DNA of 64,000 nt from Nageia nagi. Taxonomy: Eukaryota > Pinophyta. The notes beneath the pieces were generated by a model, which had not been told where the DNA came from, did not search any database, and was given only the letters and a program-made list of their open reading frames with translations. The stretch spans positions 23,498,001 to 23,562,000 of the forward strand of contig JBITNC010000002.1 of assembly GCA_050084985.1 (NCBI GenBank), given 5' to 3'. Shown here one piece after another: positions 47,412 through 59,399 of the stretch. Made by a program: the position numbers and the translations under genes. The first letter of the stretch is position 1; the number at the start of each line of letters is the position of its first letter.

Positions 47412-48430
47412 TATAGAAAATGATCATAAATATAGCATTTACCTTTTTTTCCCCAAGTGCTAGCCATGAGGAACATTTACAACTTTGAAGCACCTCTAAG
47501 ATCTGATGATATCATCTGATTTTCAAATAGTAAAACTAAATATTCTTTCTATGGTTATCTTAATACTTTAAAAAAATACTCATTAAGGATACTTAACTAT
47601 CAATACTAGTGCTACCCCTTGTACTGGTGCTTATAAATTTAAGATAATTTTATTAAATATTTAACCGAGCATCACGTCTTGTAGTGAAGATGTTATTAAT
47701 ATGTTTTTAAGGGAAATTTTAGTCATTTGTCACAAAAATTTAATGTCTTTAAATATGTATCCTATTTTGAGTGTTAAATAGGTTAGGATCATTATCATTT
47801 ATCACTTTTAGTTTTCATTAATTTGTAAGGAGTTCTAAAGTTTTCTAAGTTTGATGTACTTTATTAGAGGTATTTTTGGGTTTTGGATAATTTTGAGTGA
47901 ATTTTAACTCATTGAAGGTAAAAAAGGTTATAATTATAGAGAAATATGGTCTTAGAGCATATGTTTTGTGCTCTAACCTAGATTCTTATCATGTGGTGAA
48001 CTCTAAAGACCTTACATGTTTTTATTATAGCTTTTTTTGCTATTAAAATCAAGTTTATTTTAAAATTTGAAGTTTATTGTTTTAAAGGTTAATGAAGTAT
48101 AAATTACTAGAGGATATATTTTTTTGGATCTATATATTTCATTTTATTATGAGGCTCTTATTTTGGAAGGCTTTTGGCTTATAAAAGATGAAACAAAATT
48201 TTCATGTGTGCATCATGAAGAATACGTAGAACTAGCATTGGGATGTTAAGCATATCTACACCAATATCATGTAAATAAAAAGATAATCTTTTTGTGTGCT
48301 TATAATGTACATTCCTTTGATGGTTTTGTAAATGTAAAAAAATATAAAAATAATAAGTAATCTTGAAAATATGCATACTTGTATGTTCATTTGTTGATTC
48401 AAGCCCATTCACACATCATTGTACTTGAGC
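47412..48430. other. No gene recognised (TATAG target duplication at 47412-47416)
   Basis: AT-rich. The first five bases are the right copy of the element's target duplication. The open frame at 48179-48412 on minus has no motif. Confidence 0.4.
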
Positions 48431-48439
48431 CATGAAGTA

Positions 48440-48770
48440 AAAAATAGGAAATAACCTGCACTTGTTATGAGGATCTTGACTAGGAAGTATTGATGAACCA
48501 AAGGTATGCCCAAGTTGCTTATTTTCTAGAAGTACCCTACATAAAGGTGAACAAACACATGTTGATTACCTTGTTTGAATGATGATCAAATAACATCAAT
48601 ACATTTCACCATCCTACAAGTGCAATGATAATAACCTTGAAGATGTGTATCAAATTCTTAGGTTTCTTATGAAAGGGACCATGATGTACATGAAAGAAAA
48701 ATTTAATCTATTAGGCATGGATAAAAGTTCAAAGTGGCTAACAATCCTTCAACAAACTAATCATTAAATC
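48440..48770 (+). pseudogene. Second plant mobile domain fragment
   Basis: The plus strand reads QVAYFLEVPYIKVNKHMLIT, then NINTFHHPTSAMIIT. After a one-base frameshift it reads EDVYQILRFLMKGT. This is the same N-terminal part of the plant mobile domain as in the 41.5-kb ORF (there FHLPMSEMIVTLEDVYQI), but diverged. The rest of the domain is missing. It probably comes from a second, largely lost element. Confidence 0.75.
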
Positions 48771-49660
48771 TTATAATTTTATTTACCATTTTTAGGGCCC
48801 TTTTTTAGTATCAAGATATTCATAACATTATTAGTTGTAATGTTATTAAGACATCATTTCTCTATAAAATATCTCCATGTTGTAAATTCCTTATCAATAT
48901 TTTTATTTAATTTATTTCAATTTTTTAATTTAATTAGCATTGAATAGTCTCTCATCCTCTATAAAGCTCATAATAAGTGTCTAACATAATTTATACAATA
49001 AACAATACTCAATAATATTCCCCTGTAGGATGCTATGAAGATAATTTATTTCCAAAGATGTGCAATAGCATCATTATTTCTTGTTTTAAATAAATATTGA
49101 TATTGATCAACCATAGTAAGTTCAAAATGATTTGATTATTTATTTAACAAGTTCTTTTCCAAAATACTATCATTTTTCACTCTATTTACTTTCATAAATT
49201 TACTAAAATATGTTAGAAGAGCATATATGTACTTGCAAAATAAAATACTTATTCATTCTTTAATATTTTCAATATTATAAAATCTTGGATTCATAGTAAT
49301 CATGTCCTCAAGTAAATCATTCCTTTTAAAATTATCTCCAATATTTTTAAATAAGCTATTTAAAACTTATCTCCAATAAATTTATCTTTCAAAAATTACA
49401 CCATTAAATATAATAGGATTAACTAGCATTTCTTCATATTTAGATTGTACCAAATCAACATATTTATAGTAAATATACATTGAAATCTCCTTTCCATTAA
49501 CATAAACATAGGGATGATAATTGACATTGAAATTCAATTAATTTTTTTGATCTTTAACATCTATCAAAGGTTTACATTATTGAAGTAAACATTGATAGAA
49601 ACTTCTTGCATCATATATAACACATCTAAAGATTGAAATATATGTTTTATCAAATGTATA
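48771..49660. other. AT-rich, nothing recognised
   Basis: No coding family or repeat unit identified. Confidence 0.35.
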
Positions 49661-49663
49661 AAA

Positions 49664-49773
<110 letters not shown>

Positions 49774-49859
49774 ATCCCTTTTGAGTGTGTTTCATTAAGC
49801 AATTTGATTCATATAATGAAGGAAGAATACAATAAAAATATTAGTAATGTTTTAATATT

Positions 49860-51430
49860 TGGCAAATGCTATAAAAAGTCTTTTGCTTTGTCAAGTACCC
49901 TATAGTTTTTATACATAAAACTAGTTAAGCATAAATATTCCTTAAGAAATATATATGCAAGATCATATGTTAAAATCAATCTTATTTGATTATCTTTTAA
50001 ACATTTGTTTTCATCACTCATTCTGATTAACTTTTGAAACTCATTGTATGTTTTTAAACTATTAGTAATAAAACTATGTAGGTCATGTAAAAACTCTTCA
50101 ACTTTTACAATATTTTCAAATGTGCTAATTTTTTTTTTTTTTTTTGTTATGAAGAAGATATATTCTAACACAGTGAATTTTGTAGGGAATTAACTCCTAC
50201 CATTTATTACATTAGACATATCCACTTGCAAGTGAGGGGGTGAGATTTGAATCTAGGATCTCCCATGAAGAACTCAAGAGATTTCAAATACCCCTCTCAC
50301 CAACTCCCCTACACTTGCTGGATATGTGTAAATAATTTTGTATATAAGGTTTATTCTATATTTCATATAAATAATTAGAATAATATGTGGGTTTTTATTA
50401 TCATAGATAGAGACCATTTCTATTACCTTATGTTTAAGGCTACATCATCTTCTCCAATACAAATAAACTTTGTAGTTATTTTAGTATTATCCATTTAGAA
50501 TATATCATTTAAGTTGGAGATAACTAATATGTAAATATTTTTTGGATGTTTAGTTTTAAACCATTTTATAAATAACTAAAATATGAGATTACTTTGCTAG
50601 AATGATTTTTAAAAGCGGATACATGCATACAAACACATGATGTTTTATCTATTATCATAAACTCATTAATTGATAAGGATATAAACTACATATTTTTTAC
50701 CTTTTCATCCAAATCCTCTTTATCTACCATTTCCAAAAAAAAATTGTATTTTGAATGAATCATGTTTAACCTATGGGATTATGGAATATTCTTTAAACTA
50801 ATCTATTAAAACATAATCTTATAAACTAGAATATCTAATATGGGCAAGCCCTTTTTTAAGGATGTGAGAGATAATATAGATTTGTGTATTTCTTGATGAT
50901 TAATTTGAAGCATCAAATTTTTCAAAATGAGATGCAAGATTTTCCATTTTCCCTATATTTAATTTTTTGTTATTTCCACATATTGTTATACTTAATCTCA
51001 TCTCAAATATGATTACATTCTTTGTTGTTTTTATATCTATATTTGTTTTTAACCATCCTCTTATTATTTTGAGTAATATACTTTGCCAAAATATGTTTTT
51101 AACTATGTCCAACTTTAGTTCAATTCAATATTCCTTTTCAAGTTTCCAACCACATATAGTACAACTATATTTTTTGGACCAACATCATTTTTTAAATCAA
51201 CTAGTTTAATGAATTGATAGTTGACTACCCAATCAACATTAAAAATCCTTTTGATTTTCCATTTGTTGCTTCTCCTCCTTTCATAGACTATCTGTTAGAT
51301 TCTATTTTGACTTTATGTTTCAAACATAACTTCATTTGTAATCTACTTATGGAACTTTTTTAATAATCAAGTAGAGCATTCTCAAGAGGTTACATTTCAT
51401 CATCAATATTATCTTCACCAGGTGGGAAAC
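49860..51430 (-). pseudogene. hAT-like transposase remnant (ZNF862-like group)
   Basis: Read from 51430 downward on the minus strand. RIFNVDWVVNYQFIKLVDLK (about 51240) is an N-terminal zinc-finger-region match. EIHKSILSLTSLKKGLPILD (about 50870) matches 'K..QF.T.F..L..GRPM.DYE'. IDKTSCVCMHVSAFKNHSSK (about 50630) matches 'CDEVT.ID..SWI.IH.Y'. KITTKFICIGEDDVAL (about 50480) matches '.IA.KLI.FGADG...FQG'. The last block, open at 50171-49869, reads IVKVEEFLHDLHSFITNSLK, then TYNEFQKLIRMSDENK, matching 'IE.LLQ.LY.YF..SPKR..EF.KLAE.M'. No intact ORF remains. A small foldback element (50216-50337) splits it. Family naming is from memory of domain order. Confidence 0.68.
50216..50337. mobile_element. 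Foldback/MITE-like element, copy 1 (122 bp)
   Basis: The ends are inverted: ACATATCCacttgCAAGTG at the left against ACATATCCAGCAAGTG (reverse complement) at the right. The symmetry continues inward through 'gagggggtgagatttgaa' and 'tttcaaatacccctctcac'. It interrupts the hAT-like remnant, which supports it having been mobile. A related copy is at 56985-57090. Confidence 0.7.
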
Positions 51431-52439
51431 TAGTAGCTTCCCATCATTGTATATGATTATCAATAAGGTGATTTGTATATTAATAGGTGAAGGTATTTTT
51501 TATTATCATTTAAAATAATAAAATTAATGATATTTTATTCCTAATATGAACATTAATTTGGGATTTTATTTCTATCATTGTATCATATCTCAACTATCAT
51601 TTGTCCAATGATTTTATCATTATTATAGTGTAGGGTTGAGGGTCCTCCTGTAGGGTTATCAAACTCACAACATATTCAAATTCTTATTAGTAAGGTAAAA
51701 AATGAACCTTTAACACCTTAAATATTTTAAGAATCAAATAAAAAATTCTCAAACCCTATAATGGGTCTTTAATAACATAGTAGTTCCTAAGAGCTATTCA
51801 CACCATGTGGTATACAAGTTGCATAGAATTGATCATAATGCTTTCTACCTATCAATGATTTCACACAAACTTGATGATAAACTTCCACAAAGCTTCACTT
51901 AAATTCCACTCGATATTCTAGATTGGATATTTTAGAATTTTGAATAATAATAATAATAATAAATTTTCTCTACATGCTTGCTTGTAACCTTATTTCATAT
52001 ACCTAATTCTTTTCAACTAACATAGTCCTATATAAAGAGGAAAAAGTGGAAGGTGTAAATATATTTTATAATTAGTTTTTACATTGAGAGGTTCCCTATA
52101 GTAGAAATTTAGGAGGGCAAGGACTCAAATGTATCAATTGCAAATATTTATTTTAAATTATCAAGGTCAATATTAAAAAAAAGAATTATTATTTTACTAA
52201 TAGACACATCCTTTCATAAAATTTAGTATAAAAATAATTTAAAAATTAATATGATGAATGCAAATCAAAACATATAATTCCAAATTCATTATAGATCAAT
52301 TTATTTATGTGGTTGTAAAAATTATTATTGGTGAAGGTAGTAGTTACATAAATTAAGTATATTAACATTCACTTGAGATAACCAACAATATATGGGATGC
52401 ATATAGTGGGATACTACATAGCATATATATCTTGTAGTG
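51431..52439. other. Unassigned; (AAT)n microsatellite at about 51944-51962
   Basis: AT-rich. The N-terminal part of the hAT-like gene may extend here, but I could not follow it. Confidence 0.35.
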
Positions 52440-53731
52440 TGTTATGATCCAAAAATTAAATTCCCTTCAAACTAGAAATACAAGATCATCGAGCACTGAT
52501 GTTAGGTCTAGGGCATCAACACATAACCATTCAAATCCTCAAGTGCCAATGTTAGGGTTAGAGTAATCAATAGGCATCATACCAAGGTAATTGTACCAAC
52601 ACCTTGCACATACATGCAATTAGAAATGAACAATACATTATAATGCCAACATCTAGAAATTGCAAACATGCATCAATGAACATAACCTTATAATGCCAAT
52701 GTCTAGGTCATACATACACAATGAAATATAAACAATCCATCACGTGCACAAGTATGGAATACATAATACAAAAATGAGATCCAATGCCCTATGTTTGTAT
52801 ATGAAAGATATGAATAACAATAATATAATACAAGATATGAATAACAATAATATAATACAATATATGAATAAAAATAATATAATATCAAGCCCTAATGGGT
52901 AGTCGTTGGCCTCCAAGGACCCAAATAGGGCATAATGTCTAATATCTCCAATATGGGATGAACTACAAAACCATGGGATAGATCTACACCCTCATATATT
53001 GAATCCTCTCCACTGAAGGAGCCCTCCTTGAACTCTAGCTAATTGACTAAATGGTAGAAGAAAACCCTCAAAATACCATCATATGGGAAGAGATGCTCCT
53101 CCAATGTCATAAATAATTAGAATATTAATGCTTGACTACCCTTTAGATGTTCTACCTATGAATGGTTTCTTAGCATTGCTAAGACTTGTGTCTAAAGGAT
53201 TGTAGTAGAAGTGTAATAATAATCAAGTGTGTCCAATAATGAAGATCCAATTTTTATTTATACATGAATTATATTTGATCTCACCTAGGAGTCATCTTAG
53301 GCTTATCTAATCCAACATTGGGCATTTGAGAGGCCCAATCACTTAAAGTTCTAACATGGGGGTCATAATCACTCAAGATGCCAATGTGGAGCCCCTAGTA
53401 CTTAAAGTGCCAATGTGGGGATCTTGGAGTCCTCATAAATGAACATGAGGGTGTGGAGTTCTCCTCAATGTGGTGTTAGCATGCTGGAGGATGGTGATCA
53501 CTATAATGCATAAAAATACCTTAGGATTCCCACAATCCAAGATCTCCAACATAATGTATGCCTGATATACTGCTTAGGAGGGAGGCATCCCACTTGGGAC
53601 TCATGGTTGGGTCCACTTGACCCATTAAGTCTTCTATCCTAAGTTGTAATAATGTAAATGCAAGTACATGAATAAAATATAGTACAAGGTGACCAAACTA
53701 GTCCTGCTAAATGTAAAAGGGGAACATCACC
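52440..53731 (-). mobile_element. Solo LTR of the same gypsy family as the 57-64 kb element
   Basis: Aligns over its length with the LTR at 57228-58413. Shared strings include 'gatagcat-gatctcacctagga'-type segments, 'ctcaaaatacca-atatggga', 'gctaagacttgtgtc', 'gggagg-atcccacttggga-tca' and 'attaagtcttctatcc'. The left edge is TGTTATGATCC and the right edge is near CATCACC. TAGTG occurs at 52435-52439 and 53732-53736, a likely target duplication. No internal sequence is attached on either side. Confidence 0.75.
52805..52884. repeat. 27-bp tandem repeat, three units, inside the solo LTR
   Basis: 'aagatatgaataacaataat' begins units at 52805 and 52832. A third, diverged unit begins at 52859. 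The sister LTR at 57.5 kb has only one such segment. Confidence 0.9.
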
Positions 53732-53736
53732 TAGTG

Positions 53737-56550
53737 GAAATCAAATATGTTACAAAAGTGGCAAGAAGGTCAACATATGACAAACTTAACCAATAACCAA
53801 GATAAAAAAATTATGTTTAAGAGATTTGAACTAATAGCCTTTCTTTTTTTGTGAAACTAGTGAATTTACCAATACACCATTGTAGAATGTTTCATCGATG
53901 CTTTTGTTTAATTCATGTAACTCTTTTTGATTCTCAACATTCCTTTGAATCTGAAGTAAGAGTTTAGCAATCATTTCATCACAAGATAACAATGAGTGAT
54001 TTTTTTTTCCTTGAGGGATCAAGTAAATTTTAGAGTACATATCTTCACAAAATGAATCCTCTATAAAAACAAAATAAATAGTAAATCATTTTTTAATATC
54101 ACTACCATGCAAGGAAGATACAAATATGCACCAACTTACATGATTATCTTGATACTTTCATTCTAACTATTATCGTGTACACCAAGTGGACCTTATATTT
54201 TCTTAAAATATTATATTTGTATTGCGAGTCAATTATACATCCATCTAAAAAGCTAAATAAATTCCCATAATTCTAAGATTCTCTTCTACTTCATGACTTG
54301 AAGATTGTTTCTCACTTCTTCCATGATCACCAAACGCCACTTACTTGATATATTTGTAGGATATATTTAACATTTTGTATATTGTACGCATGAACTCTTA
54401 TTTTTTTCTAATTTCATGAATAATGAATGCACTTCTTGAGATAATTATAGTGATATGTTGAAATAAATTGCAAGCTGAAAGGCATAGCTAGAGATCAAAT
54501 TTGAAGGGTTGCTTCAATTTTTTCTAAAAAGTGGATATTTATGTAGTTCTTATTTAATGAAGGTATAAAAAAATACAATACTCTTTATTTGAAATATTTA
54601 TAAAATATTACACTTCTTAAAATTATATAAGAATATAACTACAATCTCTACTTCGATTGGCATATTACTCTCACTAAATATGTCGATGTGTATTTTGCAA
54701 CATGGTAATAAGAATAGAAGACAATGTGATATGGTAATGGAATATTAGTTCCAAAATAACTCATAATCCATGAAAAAAGGTATTAAATTCTAAAAACTCA
54801 TTGAACTTGCAAACTTACATTCAAATATGTTTCAAAAAATGGCCATCTTGTGGGGAAGTTGAAATCAAATGGCAAACTAGAAGAATTTCCTACATATATA
54901 TGGATAACAAATGCAACACACATACTAGTCAACAACATAAAAAGCTTCCATCAAGTGAAATTCTAGTTAAATAATTATGAATCTAAAATACATAAATCAG
55001 TTAGGGAAATAAGTTTTCTAAAACCACTTGTAACATCTTCATATGACATCAAAATGCCATCAATTTGGGCATATTTTTGGTAGGAAAGCATGCAAGTACA
55101 TGGCAGTAACTCACATGATAATGAAAACATCTATCTAGATGCCACATAATAAGATTTTCATAGTATTTGATGTTGTAAATTCAAGCATTGCAAAAACTTA
55201 TATATAAAAATAAGGGTTAATGCATGGATCTACTTTATGGTAAAAAAGTGGAAGTATTTTTCATGATTTTCAAGTTTGTCACAATTGATCTCAAATATTG
55301 AAGTAGTTAAATATGGAATCTTGAAAAAGATCACTAAGGTGAAAATATAGTTTTCAAAGTATAGTTTTCAAATATGTAATTTATTGTAATACCCATATGA
55401 TAGAAATTAAAGTTTTATAGGGATGAATAAACACTACTTTCTAAAATTTCACATTTCAAGACCGTACCATGTATGTGTCCGATAAGCATAATTTGACCAA
55501 AATCAAAGTATCTTCAAAAATCCTTTTGGAAAATGATACCTAAAATATTGAATGTTTTCTTGGCTATTTTTTTAGGAATATTTTACTTTTTATTAATTTT
55601 GTATTGGTCATGATTTTTGTTTTGAAAATTGCTCATATCTGACATGCATAATTTAACCTAATCTTCTCAACTTCTAAAAATTAAAATTTAATTTTATAGA
55701 GAATTATATATAGCTTCTCCCCATATAATTTCATTTTTAAAATTACAAAAAATAAAAAATTATTAAAAAAATAATACCTTTCTCTAAAAATTTCATAAGT
55801 ACTAAAACTTATAAACATCTATATAACACAACTACAAAAAAACCATACACTAATATAATAATTATATGCATTTATATATGTGAAAACATAGGTAATACAG
55901 TATGAAAATATAATGATTTCAAATTTAAAAAGAAGACTAAAAATGATGAAAAACATTATTCAAATAGCAGACCTAAATATAATGTAAGGTTGATGATGGA
56001 AGGTTGAGATGAGGAAAGTCTGAGAGAAGATAAAGCAGGATCATTTGAGCAACCATGGAGGAGTAGAAGAGGAAAATGCTAATTATTAAGCTCCAATCCT
56101 TCAAATACCATTAGTGTCATGATTATTATAAATTTACTACAAAGTCTACTAGTACGCATGGGTGTGAGTAAGAAGTATGTAAATTTAATGCAAGCATTTT
56201 ATTTTGTGGTTGAAAAATCTTTTTCTAGGCTGGTGGAACAATAATAATGATATTGGCATAATGTTTGCTATTAATATGGTATACTATCATTGAATAACCA
56301 TTATTGCATCAATACTTCATATTAACATACATTCTTTTATTAATTATATTATATATAGTTATATATTTTATATTTTAAAATTAGTTTTTAATGGGTAATT
56401 ATTGAACTTGCCCTCCTTTGAAATTTTAAAATTAATATTACCCTTTATAATTAAAGGGAAAATTTAAAGGATGAATTTTTATTTGACTTCTTAATTTTTA
56501 TCACCCTTATTTGAAAAGTAAATTAAGGTTTACAAGATGTTGTAGGTTGC
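53737..56550. other. AT-rich, no gene recognised
   Basis: Long AT-rich stretch. The open frame at 53831-54040 on minus has no motif and is rich in Lys/Glu/Asn. No repeat pair was found inside it. Confidence 0.35.
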
Positions 56551-56563
56551 ATATTTGATCATA

Positions 56564-56793
56564 GCTCATGTTATAACCCATAGGTGAATCTATGAGTGGT
56601 GAATTATTTGTACTATCATAATGTTTTTAATAATTTCAATGTTGATTGTTCAAATTTTTTTTATCCTTTATGTATACATCACAAGTAAAGGAGAATAAAG
56701 TTTTGAACAATTATCATTGAAATTATTAGAAATATTACAAGATATCAAATAATTTATCACTCATAGATTCACCAATGGGAAACTTAACATTGC
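56564..56793. mobile_element. Long-hairpin (foldback/MITE-like) element, about 230 bp
   Basis: The left arm 56577-56655 (starting 'cccataggtgaatctatgag') is nearly the reverse complement of the right arm at about 56703-56780 (ending 'ctcatagattcaccaatggg'). Weaker pairing extends outward to 56564 and 56793. The loop is about 45 bp. A transcript would fold into a hairpin with about 78 bp of near-perfect stem. No target duplication was established. Confidence 0.88.
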
Positions 56794-56984
56794 ATAGTTA
56801 AAGGAGACCTCATGATGAAGACTATTAGATTTCTACCATCTCATGCAAGAGAAATTTTATCCCTTGATATATGACATCATTTATCTTAGGCTTCAAGCCA
56901 ATGACTAAGGAGCATCCATGTCATCAAAATCCGCTATGGGCATGATCCCTACCTCATCTACACCAACTAAAATTTGATAGGATT

Positions 56985-57090
56985 TTAGATACCATGCATG
57001 TGAGGGGGAGATATTTAAACATAGGGCCTCCATTTTTTCACTCGGGAGTTTTAACAACCCACTTTTCTCACCAACTCCCCTAACAACTAC
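56985..57090. mobile_element. Foldback/MITE-like element, copy 2 (diverged)
   Basis: Aligns with 50228-50320. Shared strings include 'gtgaggggg-agat-ttaa', 'agg-cctcc' and 'ctcaccaactccccta'. The terminal inverted repeats are weaker than in copy 1. Confidence 0.65.
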
Positions 57091-57094
57091 TAGT

Positions 57095-57099
<5 letters not shown>

Positions 57100-57188
<89 letters not shown>

Positions 57189-57193
57189 TGTAT
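57100..57193. repeat. Compound microsatellite (TA)n(TATG)n
   Basis: About 60 bp of alternating TA is followed by about eight TATG units, immediately left of the gypsy LTR. Confidence 0.97.
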
Positions 57194-57227
57194 TTCTTTT
57201 ATTATTACAAAATTATTATATAATAAT

Positions 57228-58413
57228 TGTAAGGATTCAAATACTAACTCAAGTGCAAATTAGCAAATTTAAGTACAAAAACTCTAACATCCGGCCTAAT
57301 GCATCTAAATCAAACCCCAATAATGCAAATATGCCAATGTCTAGGTACAACTAGCATATATTAATCAACACAATCCAAAAATACCAATGTCTAGTTCATT
57401 CAAACACATACATACCAAAGCAATCAAACAATGACAATAGATAAGTATATACAATACAAAAGTGAGATCCATGTGCCCAATGATTGTATAGAATATATGA
57501 ATGTCACAATTTAATATAATATTGAGCTCCCATAGATAAATGTTGACCTCCAAGGAACCAAATAGGGTAAATCATATATCCTCAATTCTAGATAGATAAG
57601 TAGAACTATGAGACAACCTTGCTTCCTTAGAACCTAAATCTTTTCCATCGAAGGAGACCTCCTTTGATCCTAGTGACCAACTGAATAGTAAAAGATCAAT
57701 CTCAAAATACCACTATATGGGAAAGAGTAATGCACCAATGCTATAGACAATTAGAATTCCTCAACTTGATAGCCCTCCTATATGTTTTATCTAGTGGATT
57801 GCTTAGCTTAGCTAAGACTTGTGTCCATAGGTAAGTATTAAGAAATAATAGTATAATCACGTATATCTAATAATGAGGCTCTAATATCTATTTATACACT
57901 CATCTCTAATTGGATCTCATCTAGGATTCATCACGCAACTCCTTAATCCCAACATTAGCCTCCTAGGGGTCGAATATACCCAACGTGGGTGCATAGGTGT
58001 CAAGCATGCATATGTGGTGGCCTTACATACTATTAATGATAACATTGGGTTTAGGAATGCCATGCATGCTCAATGTCGATCTAGGAGCCATGTAGTGTAA
58101 TAATGGGCCAATGTGGGGGTCTAGGAGTCTCTTTAAGGATGGCACATGTACACAAGTGCCCATCCATCCATATAAATAAAAAATAGACCTTGAGATTCAC
58201 ATAATTAAGATTCGGATCTCTAAGTATAATAAAACACTTAATTTATTCTTGGGAGGGAGATGTCCCACTTGGGAGTCAGAATGGGGTCCATCGACCTATT
58301 AAGTCTTCTATCCCAAGCTACAACTTAAAACTACAATGCAATAATAAAATATATTACAAAGGGGATTCTATTGGATTCTATAATTAATGAAAATGATGTA
58401 AGGGGGGTGTCAC
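57228..58413 (-). repeat. 3' LTR of the tandem gag-protease gypsy element
   Basis: Plus-strand edges are TGTAAGGATTC and GGGTGTCA. On the minus strand the LTR runs TGACACCCCCC...CCTTACA. A purine-rich 'ataggaggctttg' precedes it on the minus strand (58414-58428), a fair polypurine tract. It aligns with the solo LTR at 52440-53731. Its last 80 bp (57228-57308) recur at 61572-61652 and 63385-63465, each next to a primer-binding site. Confidence 0.8.
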
Positions 58414-58439
58414 AAAGCCTCCTATATTGAATTGCTTAC

Positions 58440-58773
58440 CCTCAAAGCAATAATGGAATATTGCAACATATTATCTTCCAAGAATCCTCCATTCCTGATG
58501 GCCATGGTCTGCCATGGTGGAATGTAACTTCAATACCCTCTATCTAGGATGGCAGTGTTATGTAGATTACTAAACCCTCATATCCATACATCAAGGTAAC
58601 ATGTAAACACCTTGGTTTGTTATAACTATTACTCCTCATTAGTTTCTCAATGGTCATCCTCGATACACATGGGGTTGTATGTGTACCTTTATAAGGATGT
58701 ACCTACAAATACCTTAAGTAAATCATATGTAAGTTTAAACAAGTAGAGCCCTTACTCCATAAATAAAGCTAAA
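58440..58773 (-). other. Non-coding between the LTR and the minisatellite
   Basis: Probable 3' untranslated region of the element. No pol motif was found. Confidence 0.4.
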
Positions 58774-59255
58774 ACTCCTTTAAGCTCAATCTGGGGTTCC
58801 AAATTCTTCCATCACTCCATGAGAGGCTCCAAACCCTTCCATCTTCCAACGTGGGCTACCAAGCTACTCGTTGGTTCAACATGATGAATGCAAACCTTCC
58901 TAGTTCCAATTTAGGGTAGCAAAGCTCCTTTAGGCTAAACATCCTACTCCCTAGCTTAGCAATGCTTTATGAGAGGAATGAAACCTCCCCCATGCCCAAC
59001 ATTGGGTGAACATCCTCTTTGAGGTTGAATGTGGGGTACCTCACCTCTCCAAGGCTTAATGTGAGGTGCCTAACCTCTTTGAAGATCAATGTTGGGTGCC
59101 TAGATCCTCTAAAGCCCAATGTGAAGTGTATAACCTCTCCAAGACACAACATGGGATGGAAACCATATCCAAGTCATAACATGAGATATCTTGCCTCTCC
59201 AAGGACCAATTTGTAGTACATAAGTTATTCTAAGCCCAACGTAGCCCCTCTAAGA
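58774..59255. repeat. 30-bp minisatellite, about 16 units
   Basis: Units such as 'cctctccaaggcttaatgtg' + 'aggtgcctaa' repeat at 30-bp spacing, clearest from 59043 to 59220. Because 30 is a multiple of three, both strands show open frames with 10-residue repeats (minus 59152-58967; plus 59019-59216). These are by-products rather than evidence for a protein, though a translated repeat cannot be excluded. Confidence 0.92.
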
Positions 59256-59399
59256 ACTATAGAATGCAATGTGGGGTATGGGAACTCCCTAATGCTCCTC
59301 TTCTCCTATCAAACCCCTTACTCATCCAATGTGACCTCATATTCTACTTCCTCCTTCTTTTAGAACCACTCAGTTACCTCTAAAAACTTATTTTCCACC

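Noticed and set aside
57160-57354. Open frame starting with repeated Met-Tyr-Val-Cys
   Set aside because: It is the translation of a TATG microsatellite running into LTR sequence, so not a gene.
59019-59216. Plus-strand open frame with 10-residue repeats
   Set aside because: The 30-bp minisatellite period keeps frames open on both strands. The flanking gag and protease are on the minus strand, so this one is a by-product.
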